Positions 40,101 to 51,540 of a stretch of DNA of 64,000 nucleotides are shown piece by piece (positions within the stretch are counted from its first letter, which is position 1; each line of letters begins with the position of its first letter). The stretch lies in the NCBI GenBank assembly GCA_000310025.1, contig FN649748.1, forward strand, positions 741,072-805,071, written 5' to 3'. Position numbers and translations under genes: made by a program. This DNA is from Ectocarpus siliculosus. Its lineage: Eukaryota; Sar; Phaeophyceae; Ectocarpales; Ectocarpaceae. The notes beneath the pieces were generated by a model. That model searched no databases. It was not told where the DNA came from and worked only from the letters and a program-made list of their open reading frames with translations.

Positions 40101-40854
40101 AAGTACGCCGTATTGGCGAAACACAACACACACCCATATATATATTTAGTCAATTCCAGGCAAACTTGAATAGAAGCACGACAACATTTCTAGTACAATT
40201 GAAGATATTGTGCTTCGGAACCCTACACACGCGAACCTATTGTAACAAGACGGCCGTTTGAATCAACGGCAACAAGAAACGAAAACTTTTGGGGGTCTAG
40301 ACTACAAGTCTTAAATGCTACAGCTCAATTCCTCGCACGCACCTAAATCCACTTATCTACAAAGACACAGACATAAGCTATCGAGTCGCCTTGGACAAAC
40401 CGTTCAGGCCTGTTATTTAGAATGATATTCACACTCCAAAACTCCCAAAACATCACCGTGTATGTGAATGAATCTGTGAGTAGGGTCTTAACCACGGGGT
40501 CATGTCCCGAGCAACACCATACCGTCGATCGCATCACCGGTAGCCGGGCATAACCCCCCACCCGGCCTTCGGCGCCACTTCAATGTCGCGGCCTGCAGTA
40601 GTACGAGAGTCTCCAGCATACGAAGCAGACTATGTAGTAATCCACTTTTCCAACGGCTAACACCGTCCGCAGTCCTTCCGTCGGTGATGCCAGTCGCGAT
40701 TCCCGCATCGCCGTCCTCTTCGTGACCGTTCTTTAATACCATCACACGCTTGACGCTGCGTGGACCGCCTTGTAATATACAGAAGTTGACGCCCCCCTCC
40801 CGGACAGCATCGCACAGCTCCATGATCCTTTTCTTCACGACGACCTCCACTATC
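37129..40854. other. Spacer between RGS paralogues A and B
   Basis: The first 90 bases contain the conserved upstream block of paralogue A. If paralogue B uses the spliced tail described in its entry, its 3' end would reach 40500. The remainder holds overlapping short open frames without splice or domain support. I see no gene. Confidence 0.4.
37165..37216 (-). promoter_or_regulatory. Conserved block upstream of RGS paralogue A
   Basis: GAACCGATGGCATGCCCTG, about 45 bases before the ATG, matches GAACCGATGACATGCCCTG upstream of paralogue B (47463) and ACCTGATGACACGCCCC upstream of C (57884). It is followed in all three by a similar ATAT/GACTT...GTAAGG/GTCAGGC...GGGG stretch. It is probably 5'UTR or core promoter retained since duplication. 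No TATA box is evident. Confidence 0.5.
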
Positions 40855-43800
40855 TCATCTAGCCGCGTCCCCACCCGAAGACGAACAAGCGACGGCGTTT
40901 CCTACGGTTGATGGCGACGAAGGAGAGAACAACCTCCCTACCAACGGCAACCGTTTGAACGAGTCCAACAGGCGGCCCCGTGGAGAGAAAGAGGAGGGGG
41001 GCGCCCTCCGCCGAATAGGGGTCGGTGAAGCGCTCGGGACCAAGACGCCCTCCGCCCGAAAGAGGCGGATCTCGCGCTGCTCCAGCTCGGACGCGTCGAC
41101 GATTCGGCGGAACCCCTCCGTCTCGACGAAATCCCTCTGGAAGTTGGTCTGCACTCGTCGCCAGGTGGGTGGGAGGACAAGCCAGGACATGCAGAGGGGA
41201 ATATGGGTGTTTGTTAAGCTGGGTGCCTCCGAAGCAAGCGCAAGAATCTACTCTTGATATTCGTGTGTCGGAAAGCGTATTGTCCGGCATTGTTGGAGGC
41301 AAGAACAGATCTAAACGTAGAGGTTGAAGTGTTCAATGTGCAATTTTTGCAGAGGAGGGCGGCACTAGCGGGGTGCACGATACAGGTGTAACGGCCGTAA
41401 CAAATCTTCGCATCTGCGGGAAAGGTACGTAAAGGTGCGAGTGATCAGATACGGCTTTCAAAGCTCAACTGCTCCATACCACCACACGACTTTCAAAATT
41501 CAGTCGCGGCATACCCTTTTAGGGTGGGACGAAACTGACCGGTGCTTGCAAGGAAAGACAGACCTCGAAGAGGTACCTCCAACCCAACCCTGTTCGGCAA
41601 TGGCAGGCCTCTCGGCTGTGGTGCAATGCAGCTATGAGAGTCTGTCTGAGGGGTGTGATATCACTCGGACCTTTACCGCATTTCGCTAAAAAAACGAAAC
41701 GTTCCCCATACTTGGTACATCAACGATGTCGAGGTACGCACCAGGACTATCATTGTTTCCTCCTTGGCGCCCAAATCTGTAAGAGTAGCCTGTGGACGGC
41801 ATTGGGGCGTATCATTGTAAACATGACACGGGTGAAATTACAATGGTGGTAGGAAGGGACTATAGACTCAACGGCAGTCATGTTTGTTTCGTGTTACCTC
41901 CATAACGGCCAGAACCTCTGCTCTAGCGCGGTCGAAGATGTCGTAGGCCGTCACGTCCGTCGACAAAATCTCCTCCCGGCACTCCCCCGAAATGTTCACC
42001 TGCCATCCCAACACCGATGCGGTAGAACAAACACGAGAACCTGACAAACAGAACGCTCGTGGAGTAGTGGGGCGTCGTGCTGCTGGTTGACAGATGACAG
42101 GCATGTGTTCAGCGTTTTCGATATAATTTCGCTGGACGCCGTGCGAGTACTATCAGGACGCTGTGTTATTTCGTGCACGTGTATAGGTAAACAGCATCGC
42201 AACAAGCCGCGGTGCTGGGACGAAAAATAAACATTGGCGTCCAACACTTGTCCACACCTGATCAGGACTCCCTTCCCTGATGTACTGTTCCACGATTCGC
42301 ATCGTCGCCGCCTGTAGAACAATCAACCGGGGGGCAGAGTGGTGACATCTACTGTGAGGTATCTGTCAAGGAAATTCGTAGATGAGTCCTTTCACTCCCT
42401 TTACGGGAAAAAAACAGCGGCAGCATTAGACGAGTGTTTCAACCTCCTCCTGGGCAATTACCAGTAGTTCCATGTTGGCGTACCATCGATACTTTATTTT
42501 TTCTTACGACGCTACTGAAAGAAAGCATGGACGGTATGCCAATATCACCATGTACCACGGCCCGTTGAGGCGCAACAACTTCCACAGAAGAAGCAAAGCG
42601 CCAAACTAAAACGAACAAGTCGGGTTTCAACTTGTGCCTACCCGCAAGCAGAGCCAGTCACGGGGGGCTAGCCCTTCCTACGACTACTGCTTACGAAACC
42701 AGCATTCAATCGGCGAGCAACAGTGATGCCTAGATTCGATGCCATCGGCGTGCTACAGGTCAAATTACCTCACGCCAACACACTACGTATTGCATCTGTT
42801 GGCCCACGGACGTGAGAAGCAGCGTATCACAAGCCACGAGGGTTCTATCTCTTCCAGAGCTGTGAAGCGTTTCACTTTCTAAGGACGACTCAATGTGAAG
42901 CTCCATAACAACAAATTGTGGCTCATGTTTAGCACCCCGTGATTCGAAACGTGACTGTGGTAAGACATACGAGCACCTAGCGATAGCCTCTGTGAAAACA
43001 AGGACAAACATCAAAGGCTTATCGGTACGTCAGTGGGCAGGTGGGCGGCAGAACGAGATGAAAACAGGTGTGCGGCAGAAAGAGATCACAAACTTTCAAA
43101 ACCGAGCCAGTCTTCTCACAACTTCAAGGGTCGGCCACAAAAAAAGAAACCCTTGCTTTGAAGCACCCCCGCTACTGCCGCTTCTTCACCTGTCTGCCGA
43201 AATAACCCTTGATCTCCTCCCTGTCTAATGAGTCGAGGTAAAAGTCCACCAGCTCTTGGGCCACCTTTGTCTCGATGTATCTCCGAAACTCGACCCGAAG
43301 TTGCTCTACGGACAGCTGCTCTGCCAAGCTAGCCTTAAGCTGAAATGGTGTGCGTGTGTGATTGCGAACCCAATAGCAAAAAAAACAAAATATGGTGAAA
43401 CATGATACATGTTGTTGTGAAACCACGGAAATTTGTGACAGTTGGTGTCGGTAGAATGACCAACTCCGATGATGCCTCTTTAGTGGGTACTATAGGCTTT
43501 GAATTGTTTTTTGGGGGGGAGTTCGTGTGGACCCCTCCCTCCCTCCCTCCCTCCTTCCCTCCCTCCCTCCCTCCTTCCCTCCCTCCCTCAATACAGTGCT
43601 GCACGAAACCTGTGGCATTCGTTAGGCCTGGGATAAAAGAGTGAAATACTGAAGGGTTGTACATAAATCGGCCGGAGTGCCCTCAGAAATAAGCTCGACA
43701 ACTGCCTTTCGGTTGATTGATGGAGTCCTACCATCCAAACCGCAAATTGCTATCAAGCCACCTTAGGAGTACGAGCACGAAATCTTTCGCAAGGGCAAAA

Positions 43801-45146
43801 GTGTGGACGTCGACGCTTATTAGTGCTCCGCTTGCTCTGCTCTTCCTGCCCGCGTGTGAAAAGGATCCCGGCTGTAGTCCGCGTGCTCAACCCAAGCGGG
43901 TCACGTCTACCGCGCCGGAAGAACGACTGCCAGTCGCGGGCGGATCATGCTCACAGGCGCAGACGCAGCAAGTCCAACCCGTTACAGACATGTCACCCGT
44001 GGGTCGCCAAAGCCGCGAACGCACAATCATTTGCTGACAAGCACATGCAACAGCAGCAACAACAATGACCCAGCAAACAATTTCCTGAAGGCGTGCTAAA
44101 CAGGCGTGAGCGACAGCCCCCGAACCTGCGCGGGCGAAGGCATCTCCGAGAATCCCTTTGTGAAGGACCACAGGTAGCCCTCGTCCCCCGTAAACTTCTT
44201 CACCACGGGCTCCCCTACGGAGCCCCATAGCAGCGTGTAAGTCGACAGCACCGGGTCTGGATCGTGTCATGGCCGGAGGAAAGGGGTAAGGGACGCAAGC
44301 GACAAAGGGGCTGTCACCATGACTTCCTCGCGGTCTTTTGACGCTCTTCATCGCTGATACATTTCTCAATGGGGACGACGGCTTCAGGTCATTGCATCGT
44401 ACCCCATGATCCTGAAGCCAGGCAGCGAACCGAATGCCCACCACAACGATCTCGAACAACGGTCACCGTTAGCAGCAGAAGGACATAGCAGCACACATCA
44501 GTAGCAACACAAGCGGTTTACCACCACGGTGACATCGTGATCGCTACTGCCTTCATCGCTAACGTCTGTATTGGGCGAGGAAGATTCAATCAGGCCAGGC
44601 ACCTTCAATTAACCGCCGTCCCATGTTCCTAGACCACAACCTCACGAACAGTAGTCGCCCTCGAAAGAAGCACACGGCAGCAAAAATCAACAGGAACACG
44701 AAGGCAGACCGCGACTCACACACAATGGCCACTCTTCTGACGAGCACATGTTGATTGTTGAGGATTATGGCAACCACGGCTGCGTAGCTGAACAGGAGCA
44801 GAGTCAGGCATGACAGGGTCCACTTCATGGCCTCGTACTCGTTGAACTGCTTCCGGACCCACCTCAGCTGACGGGTGCACACGAACCTGTTTCGGCACAG
44901 CATCGACGGAATGGGACACATGAAGCCTGTAGATGGAACTCCAAGAACAACAAACAATTAAACTCCAACTCCAACAACGACAATGGCAACACTACGAAGA
45001 CGACCATCACCACCATCACTACCACCACCACCACCAACAACAACATCCCAATAGGACACATGAGGCCTGTAGGTGGAGCTCCAAGAACAACAAAAAATAA
45101 ACTCCAACTTCAACAACACAATGGCAACACTACGGAGACAACCATC

Positions 45147-45178
<32 letters not shown>

Positions 45179-47420
45179 CAACAACAACATCCCGAACACC
45201 AACAACGACCAAGACAACCACCACCACACCACCACCACCACCGACAACAACAACAACACGCCCTCAAATCTGAAGCACACCCTCCTCCGCCTTACTTGAC
45301 ATCACCGCAAAGCCACCCTTTGCGCCTCACCAAAGATAGCAGATGAGGTAGAACCCCAGGGCGTTCATCGCCAGGACCACGTTCCTCGAATCCGTCGTTG
45401 TGTTGCAAGAATTGACAGTCTCGTCGAAGAAATGGAGATCTGGGACAAGCACGGCCGCCAGCAGAGGGCCCAGGCTGATACTCGACATCACCATTACCTG
45501 GTACCTGACGGGTGGGGGGTGGATAGAGCGTTGCGCATCATGCACCATATTTGGACATATCTTGGACCGGACCATGGGCCGCTTCCGTCGCCGTAATCCG
45601 GTCCATGAAATTGTCCACGGCGGCCCATGGTGTTCCGAAGAGGCTCATCGGACGCTCCAAGTCGTGCCACTAACCGGACCGTGGGACGTATTGGAACCCC
45701 AAAGTGGACTGGTGTCATGGCACGGGCCATGACCCGGTTCAATGTCCGGCTCGTGACATATTCCAAGAAGTACCTCAAACGGGACGTGTGCCGAACCGCG
45801 GAACGGACCATGAATCGTTCCCGGACCCCGGGGCATGGGGACGATACGGCACTTCATGGGCGCCGAAAAGGCGATACACACACAAGGGCGAACGCCGAAA
45901 ACGACCACAACCCTCTGGGGGGCAACTCACTTTGCGGGCCACATGCTGTCGTCGTGCTTGATCAAAATCCTCCACATCCGGTAAACCCGAACGGCGAACG
46001 ACATGATGTGCACTGCTAGCGTCGACCACGACAAGGTTGTCTGCAATGCAAGCGACGGCGTTACGGATGGGAGGGGAGGGTAAGATGAAGACACGGACAG
46101 GAAGGGTGACATGACGATTCACTCCCGATTGTTTGTGTAAATCTCCTGCAGGGCCATCGATCTCGACTTTTAACGCTAACATGTCACGCCGTGATCGGCA
46201 ACTAAGTGGAAAGAACAATAAGAAGGGCGTATCCATAGTACGGTGTCTCCTCCCTGGTGTTCAGCACACTCAGCATCCCAATACCACCCGTGCGGAGCCC
46301 CAAGGGGGGGGGGGCAGAAACTCACATCAATGTAGCAGATGGCCAGGAAGTCCCCTTCGTTCCGAGGGATTAGGCCGCTCTGCAGAGCAGACGCAAACGT
46401 CCACGCGAAACCGGCGAGCGTCTACACGTAGATACAAGGGAAGAGGGTGGATACAGCGATACAGTGAGCGCCGGGGGGGGGCAGATATATCGAAGGAGAA
46501 AGAGGGAGAAATGCGTACACAAACGAGAGAGAGAGGTGGGGGGGGGAAGGGAGAGAGACACACGGCGGAGAGTGAGACAAAGAGAAAGGGGTCGAGAGAG
46601 GAGAAGCACTGACCACCCTTTTCACTGTCACGCTTCAAGCAAGCACAGACCTCAACAGCTCCTACGTCAAGACGAACCAGCAAGGGAACACCCTAGCGGC
46701 AGCGGCACTGCTTGCGGTCGTACTTCACAACAGTGAGCCCCCCCCACCAGCATGATGAGATCCGCGCAAGTCGTAGCGCACGGCTGTGTAGATGATCAGA
46801 GAACACCAAAACAACCGACAATGTATGACGAGCGGTTAGGCGACTGCATCCAATGTCTTCATAGGACCACTTGAGCGAGGAGCTCCAGTCACATGTTCGC
46901 AAGGCAGACATCGCCGCCGCCGCCGTACCACCAGCAGCTGCAGCAGCAGCAGCAACAACACCACCACCACCACCACCACCACCACCATCACCACCGCCAA
47001 CACCAACACCAACACCAACACCAACATATCAAAATCTTCTTCAAAACCTTCAAAAATGTTTTGAAATCAACACCACCACCAACACCAACACCACCAACAA
47101 CAACACCAACAACAACAACACCAACAACCAACACCACCACCAAAAATAACACCACCAACAGCACCAGCACCAACACCAACACCAACAACAACAACAACAA
47201 CCACGACAACAACAACAACAATGAAACGCGTGCGTTGCATCATGTTCCGACTCACCATGATGATGACGATGTCGACGTTCTTGGTGACGTATGGTGGCCA
47301 CTTCCGCCAACGAATTAGATGGATGCACACGCCCAGGGCGAAGGCTTGGAACGTGCCCACCATCCCCAGCATGAGGTAATCGACAAAGGCCAAAGGCTCC
47401 CACGGTTCTTCGTCCGACAT
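40855..47420 (-). CDS. 7TM-RGS protein, paralogue B
   Basis: Ten exons: 47420-47256, 46421-46326, 46040-45931, 45504-45331, 44886-44720, 44256-44126, 43339-43190, 42311-42258, 41999-41898, 41148-40855 (TGA), 480 residues. Intron positions and phases equal those of paralogues A and C. Predicted membrane helices: about 11-34, 48-70, 88-107, 127-145, 165-183, 204-224, 230-252. The RGS domain covers about 265-410 (VEFRRYIETKVAQELVDFYL, YDIFDRARAEVLAVME, DFVETEGFRRIVDASELEQ). It would sit in a membrane and act as a GTPase activator for G-alpha; an extracellular or luminal ligand is unknown. The tail is uncertain: an optional 40-base intron (40941-40902, gtaggg...ccgtag) would replace the stop at 40855 with a frame reading ETPSLVRLRVGTRLDEIVEV and ending at 40500. 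Intron 1 and the intron between exons 4 and 5 are full of CAA/CCA repeats. Confidence 0.87.
43537..43589. repeat. (CCCT)n microsatellite
   Basis: A run of CCCT with occasional CCTT units, inside the paralogue B intron between the exons at 43339 and 44126. Confidence 0.95.
44915..45265. repeat. Tandem duplication of about 135 bp plus (CAA/CCA)n
   Basis: GGGACACATGAAGCCTGTAG... GCAACACTACGAAGACGACC at 44915-45008 is repeated as AGGACACATGAGGCCTGTAG... GCAACACTACGGAGACAACC at 45054-45145. Each copy is followed by ACC and AAC triplet runs. It lies in the intron before paralogue B exon 5. Paralogue C keeps a single related copy near 55512-55560. Confidence 0.75.
45550..45850. repeat. Cluster of GGACCATGGGCC/GGTCCATG palindromes
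   Basis: Motifs such as GGACCATGGGCC, CGGTCCATG, GGCCCATGG, GGGCCATGACC and GGACCATGAATCG recur in both orientations in the paralogue B intron between exons at 45504 and 45931. Paralogue C lacks the insert at the same position, so it is a recent insertion. Terminal repeats were not resolved. Confidence 0.45.
46920..47225. repeat. (CAN)n-rich tract in intron 1 of RGS paralogue B
   Basis: Long runs of CAG, CAA, CAC/CCA triplets, ending about 30 bases from the exon 1 donor. Open frames giving poly-Gln, His, Thr or Pro across it are artefacts. A shorter CAA run sits at the same place in paralogue C (57605-57625). Confidence 0.9.
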
Positions 47421-47457
47421 CCTTCTTCACGTCGCTACGAAACCCGAGCTTTTTAGC

Positions 47458-47508
47458 GCGTTGAACCGATGACATGCCCTGCGATATTTCCTGTCAGGCC
47501 GCGGGGGA
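47458..47508 (-). promoter_or_regulatory. Conserved block upstream of RGS paralogue B
   Basis: GAACCGATGACATGCCCTGC followed by GATATTTCCTGTCAGGCC and a G-rich end, about 40 bases before the ATG. It is shared in position and sequence with the blocks before paralogues A and C. Confidence 0.5.
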
Positions 47509-48959
47509 GTTGGGGTTGACGAACGAACGTATTGAAAGAAAAATCACACGCAGCCCACTGTTTTCCCACGTCCGTCCTACAGTACTACATACTTCCTTGA
47601 ACCCGTTGTCTCCAACACTCTGTTGCCGAAATAATATGTTTGGAGTGCCGTCCAGTTGGAAATCCGGCACGGTTCCTATATGGATGATTGTCGTGAGGTT
47701 GGCGGTTTCAGACTGGCCGGAGCCGGATCGTTCAACCCCCTTGTGACATTAGATTATCTGTACTGTAGATTGGACGCGATCCGCAGAAGAGGGCCCCTGT
47801 CTTTTCATGGCCCCCGCCCGGTAGCTACCGCGGTTGATGATTCAAGGAATCCCCTCAAGGGGTCTCTCAACAGGTAGGTGTTTTACCAGAAATAATGATG
47901 GTGAAATCAAGGAGGATGGTGGTGAAAGCACTCCAAAACGAACTCGAGTGCCTTTTAGCAGCCTTGGCAGTTTTCTTCTGTTGCTACCGTTTCTGTCTTG
48001 CACCCGGAGAATTGCTTAGCCTCCCCTGTGCCGCCCCCTCACGGTGTCCTAGTTAATGACATTTAGAAGTGTTTTGTGTTTTCAACCGCACCGAGACTGA
48101 CGTCTTTTCATTGGTCAGCCGGTTAGCGCGGTCGATGTTACTGTAATCTAACAACACACACATGGTCTATTTATGAACCAAAAAATAGCGGAGGGCGGGT
48201 GCTGGTGCCACGGGGATTCGACTACGTAGTACTGTAGAAGTTGTAGCCGAACATCGATCGCTCTCTGCCAGTGGTATCCGGACCTCTAAAGATTATTAGA
48301 TTGTGTCGGGAACAGTTACACGCATCTGCTACCCTTCTGTGCTTCTTTCAGATTACGAACGTAGTGTGTGCCTAATACGACCTTGGTAAATGTATCGGTA
48401 TTGAGCAGATGACTGTTGCCACGGAAGAGGTGCACATTTGGGGTGAAATCTTACACTGCTGGAAGAAAATGTCTACAATGTACGGTAATCCTGTTTCGGT
48501 GACCTTCCGGCGAAATAGGACGTGACCAACAGGTTTCCGTAGCAGTAGAGTACAAAAGTGTGTCTCCCTACCCGAAGTGCAAGACAAGGCGGCCCCCTCA
48601 GCAGTGGCATTAGACTCCGATATCGGAACGTTTATTTTCGAGGGAAACAACACCAGCTGACATTCACGCACCCGTGCTGCTCTGAACTCTCACAAGCGAG
48701 GGCGCGCAAACCCAGAACCCTTGACACGTATAGGTGAGGACTGCACGTGGAGTGAGAATACTTGAGTTGCACGTGATTGCCATCTTGCAATTGCCCCGAG
48801 AGACTGCTTGTGGCGCCCGGCCCGCTCGCTATTTTTCCGTCGCTTCTTGGGCCTGGACCTCACTGAATAATACCTGTCTGTCTCTCCCCGCTTCGCGCGC
48901 GGGTCGACGCTCCCACAACCGTGGGTGGGACCCTCTAGCGGACCACGTCTGGTGCGGTG

Positions 48960-49640
48960 GTGCCGAAATTGAAATGTGGTTGATTGTTGATTGTTGCCGC
49001 GACGGGGCGGAATTTGAATCAACACCGATTGGCCAAGGGCAACTACCAACTTGTTCACCCGTTAAGTCCTAGGGATGCCTCTTACACCATCCCCACACAC
49101 AATCAAACCCCTGGACATTGCGTGAGACAGGCTTGGTTTCGCTGGGTGTCAGCCCGCCACGCTGCACGGCTATGTAGAATACGGTTTAACTATTATAATT
49201 ATTTCTTGCATGCAAAACAACCGTCGGCCGGTCCGGTGTCGTTCTGAACGTCTGCGAGCTGCCGACTGCCGACTGCGGCGGCGGACAACGCGCACAGAGA
49301 AGCTAGCACGTTCCGACAGAATCGACAAACTGACCTCTCTCGTGCAATCACCCTAGGCACGGTGTAGCACGGGTCGCAGCTTGTACCCTCTGCTCCTCTC
49401 TTTTGTGTCCCCGTAGCGGATCTGACCAGGGAGCAGCATCAGGCGGATCGAGGGAAAAGATAAATTTGATCGAGGCGTTTGTACCGGGAGGGGAGGAAAG
49501 GTACAGCGCCGTGTTGAAGACCGTTGGATCCAGGCCCCACAGCCCACAGCCCGCCACCCCAAAACCAAGCGCCTTGGCTGCCCCGAGCCCCGAGAGGTCC
49601 GTGGCTGCTGCTCGTACTCCACGTATGGGCAGCGCAGATA
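48960..49640. repeat. Dispersed repeat, copy 1
   Basis: Several blocks recur in the same order and strand at 60470-61310: GAATCAACACCGATTGG, CATCCCCACACACAATCAA, CAATCACCCTAGGCACGGTG with TAGCAC...CGCAGCTTGTA, and GTCCGTGGCTGCTGCT with CGTACTCCACG. It is probably an old transposon copy. No protein is recognisable. Confidence 0.55.
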
Positions 49641-51540
49641 TCTCATGTACACTATACTTCTGCTGTGCATGTAGACTACAGTAATAATGCAATTGCGATG
49701 TGACAACCGCAGAGTATTCCCACAAAATCCGGTGGCCACGATGTGGCGACGAAATGGTGATTCTTGTACATGAACGAAATTGACGTTTGTACGACTACTG
49801 CTGTACCAGGGATACTTTTTCTTCTTCTGCCTGCTGAGAAAGGTACATGCAGTAGGTGGGCTAGGCCGGATGTATGTTACAGCTCAGGTCCATCCTTCGA
49901 TTAGTAGACTACCCGTCTGTCAAGGTTCTTGAGTGAGGGTGTTTTGATGCTGGAATACTGCGTCGGCCGGTTGTAGATGGATCAAACACACGAATATCCC
50001 TACTACACCGTTGCCGATATGTAGACTATAGATTGCGAAAGATATACAGATGTTACCCCCACTATCGATATCGACCTGCTTGAAGCCCGATTACTCCACG
50101 ACGAAGAGGATGCCACGGCAGTACATACAATAGTCAGATGATGCATTTTGGGGACGCTCTCGACGGGACGGTTCGAAAGCCGTCAAGTTGTTAGCACCGT
50201 TCGCGCTTTGAAAATCGCTCCTCCAGGCGGTGTGTTTCATAAAACACCGAAAACACCGATGTTTCGACGGGTGACCGGACGTGGATCACCCTGTTTCAAG
50301 GATTCATTCCGTGAAGACATACTGTATACGTCGTGCTCAATCCATTCGCCATCAACCGGGCAATCGCATTGATACGATCTTCATGATAAGATCAGGCAGG
50401 AGTTGACTAGAGAGTCCAAGGCAGAGGGGACTCCGTCCCTCACCAAACGATCAGGCCACGTGCATACCAAACTTCAGAGGCATACCGACCGCTGGGTACA
50501 CAAACAACTCATCTTCAGCAGGTCGTTATCGATTTTCAGCGGGATGCTATTTTGCTTGCCAACGCGCAAGAGAGAATAACGCGTTGCCAAGAACTTCCGC
50601 CTTCAACACGCCCCCCGATGAGCAACAAACATGCTGGGTTTTCGATTGTCAGCACGAGCTATCGCAACGTTTCTCGCTCTCACCCATCTCTTCTTGACAT
50701 CAAAAACGACCCCCGAGGCAAAAGGTTTCTGTTTTTCTTAAACGTCATGGCCGTGGCGGCGATGAGGGCTAACCAAACAAGCTTGATCTGAAGGCGGAAA
50801 GGCCTTCCTTCAAATCGCCGTGTGCACAGTAATACCAATCTAAGTGAAATGTCCATATAATCTCAACTTTCTTCTCGTTCCCACAAACGCATACACAGTA
50901 CCTCTGTTACAGTACCTCTGTTCTACACGAAACACCACCCAATACATACATTTCTACCATGAGGTGTGGTTTCATACCTACAAACGGGGGCATACTAACG
51001 CAGGACGGCCGTCGAGACGTCAGCAAATATCAACAAGATACACAAAACAACACAAAACTTACAGCACAATTCCCCCAATCAAAACCCAACCCCACACCTT
51101 CAGTCGACACATGCGCTATGGAGTCGCCTCGGATGCGCCGCCACCTCGCTAGTGTAACAACTTACCTTTGAACACTCGTCCTGGTGTGTGTGAACCATTC
51201 AGTGCATCGGCCCCAACCCCCGGCCTAGAGAACATCCACATTAATTTGTCTTCGTACTAAAAATTTGCCACCGATCGAAGACCTTTGCGGCATCATCAGC
51301 GGTAGCAGGGATACCTCCCACTCGACCTGCGGTAAGAACGGAACCCTCCCGAAATGTATGTGGTATGAGCTTGTACCGCCCCTCCCATACAGCTCCCGTC
51401 GGTGCCGTTAGGCTCAATGCCCAGATATCGCCGTCCCTTCTTATTCGCAACCTTCTTTCGAACGATCAAGCCACCGGAAGGAGGCGCCGAGACCCTTAGT
51501 GGACTGAGCGCAGACACTGTCGGCCCGGATATCGACAGCG

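Larger units (their letters stand above)
47421..51540. other. Spacer between RGS paralogues B and C
   Basis: It begins with the conserved upstream block of paralogue B. A dispersed repeat occupies 48960-49640. The rest (47510-48950 and 49650-51240) has only short overlapping frames. A minus-strand frame at 51241-51450 lies just beyond the paralogue C stop and is of unknown status. Confidence 0.4.

Noticed and set aside
44716-44919. Minus-strand frame starting MSHSVDAVPKQVRVHPSAE
   Set aside because: Wrong frame of RGS exon 5. The acceptor after GAAACAG puts RQLRWVRKQFNEYE in phase in all copies.
45927-46236. Minus-strand frame reading LVVVDASSAHHVVRRSGLP and its equivalents in copies A and C
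   Set aside because: A different frame of the same exon gives a membrane helix followed by YRMWRILIKHDD in all three paralogues and fits the splice phase on both sides.
46871-47475. Frames encoding poly-Gln/His/Thr/Pro or poly-Val/Leu
   Set aside because: Translation of CAN triplet repeats in intron 1 of an RGS gene. The true exon (47256-47420) uses only the last part of the minus-strand frame.
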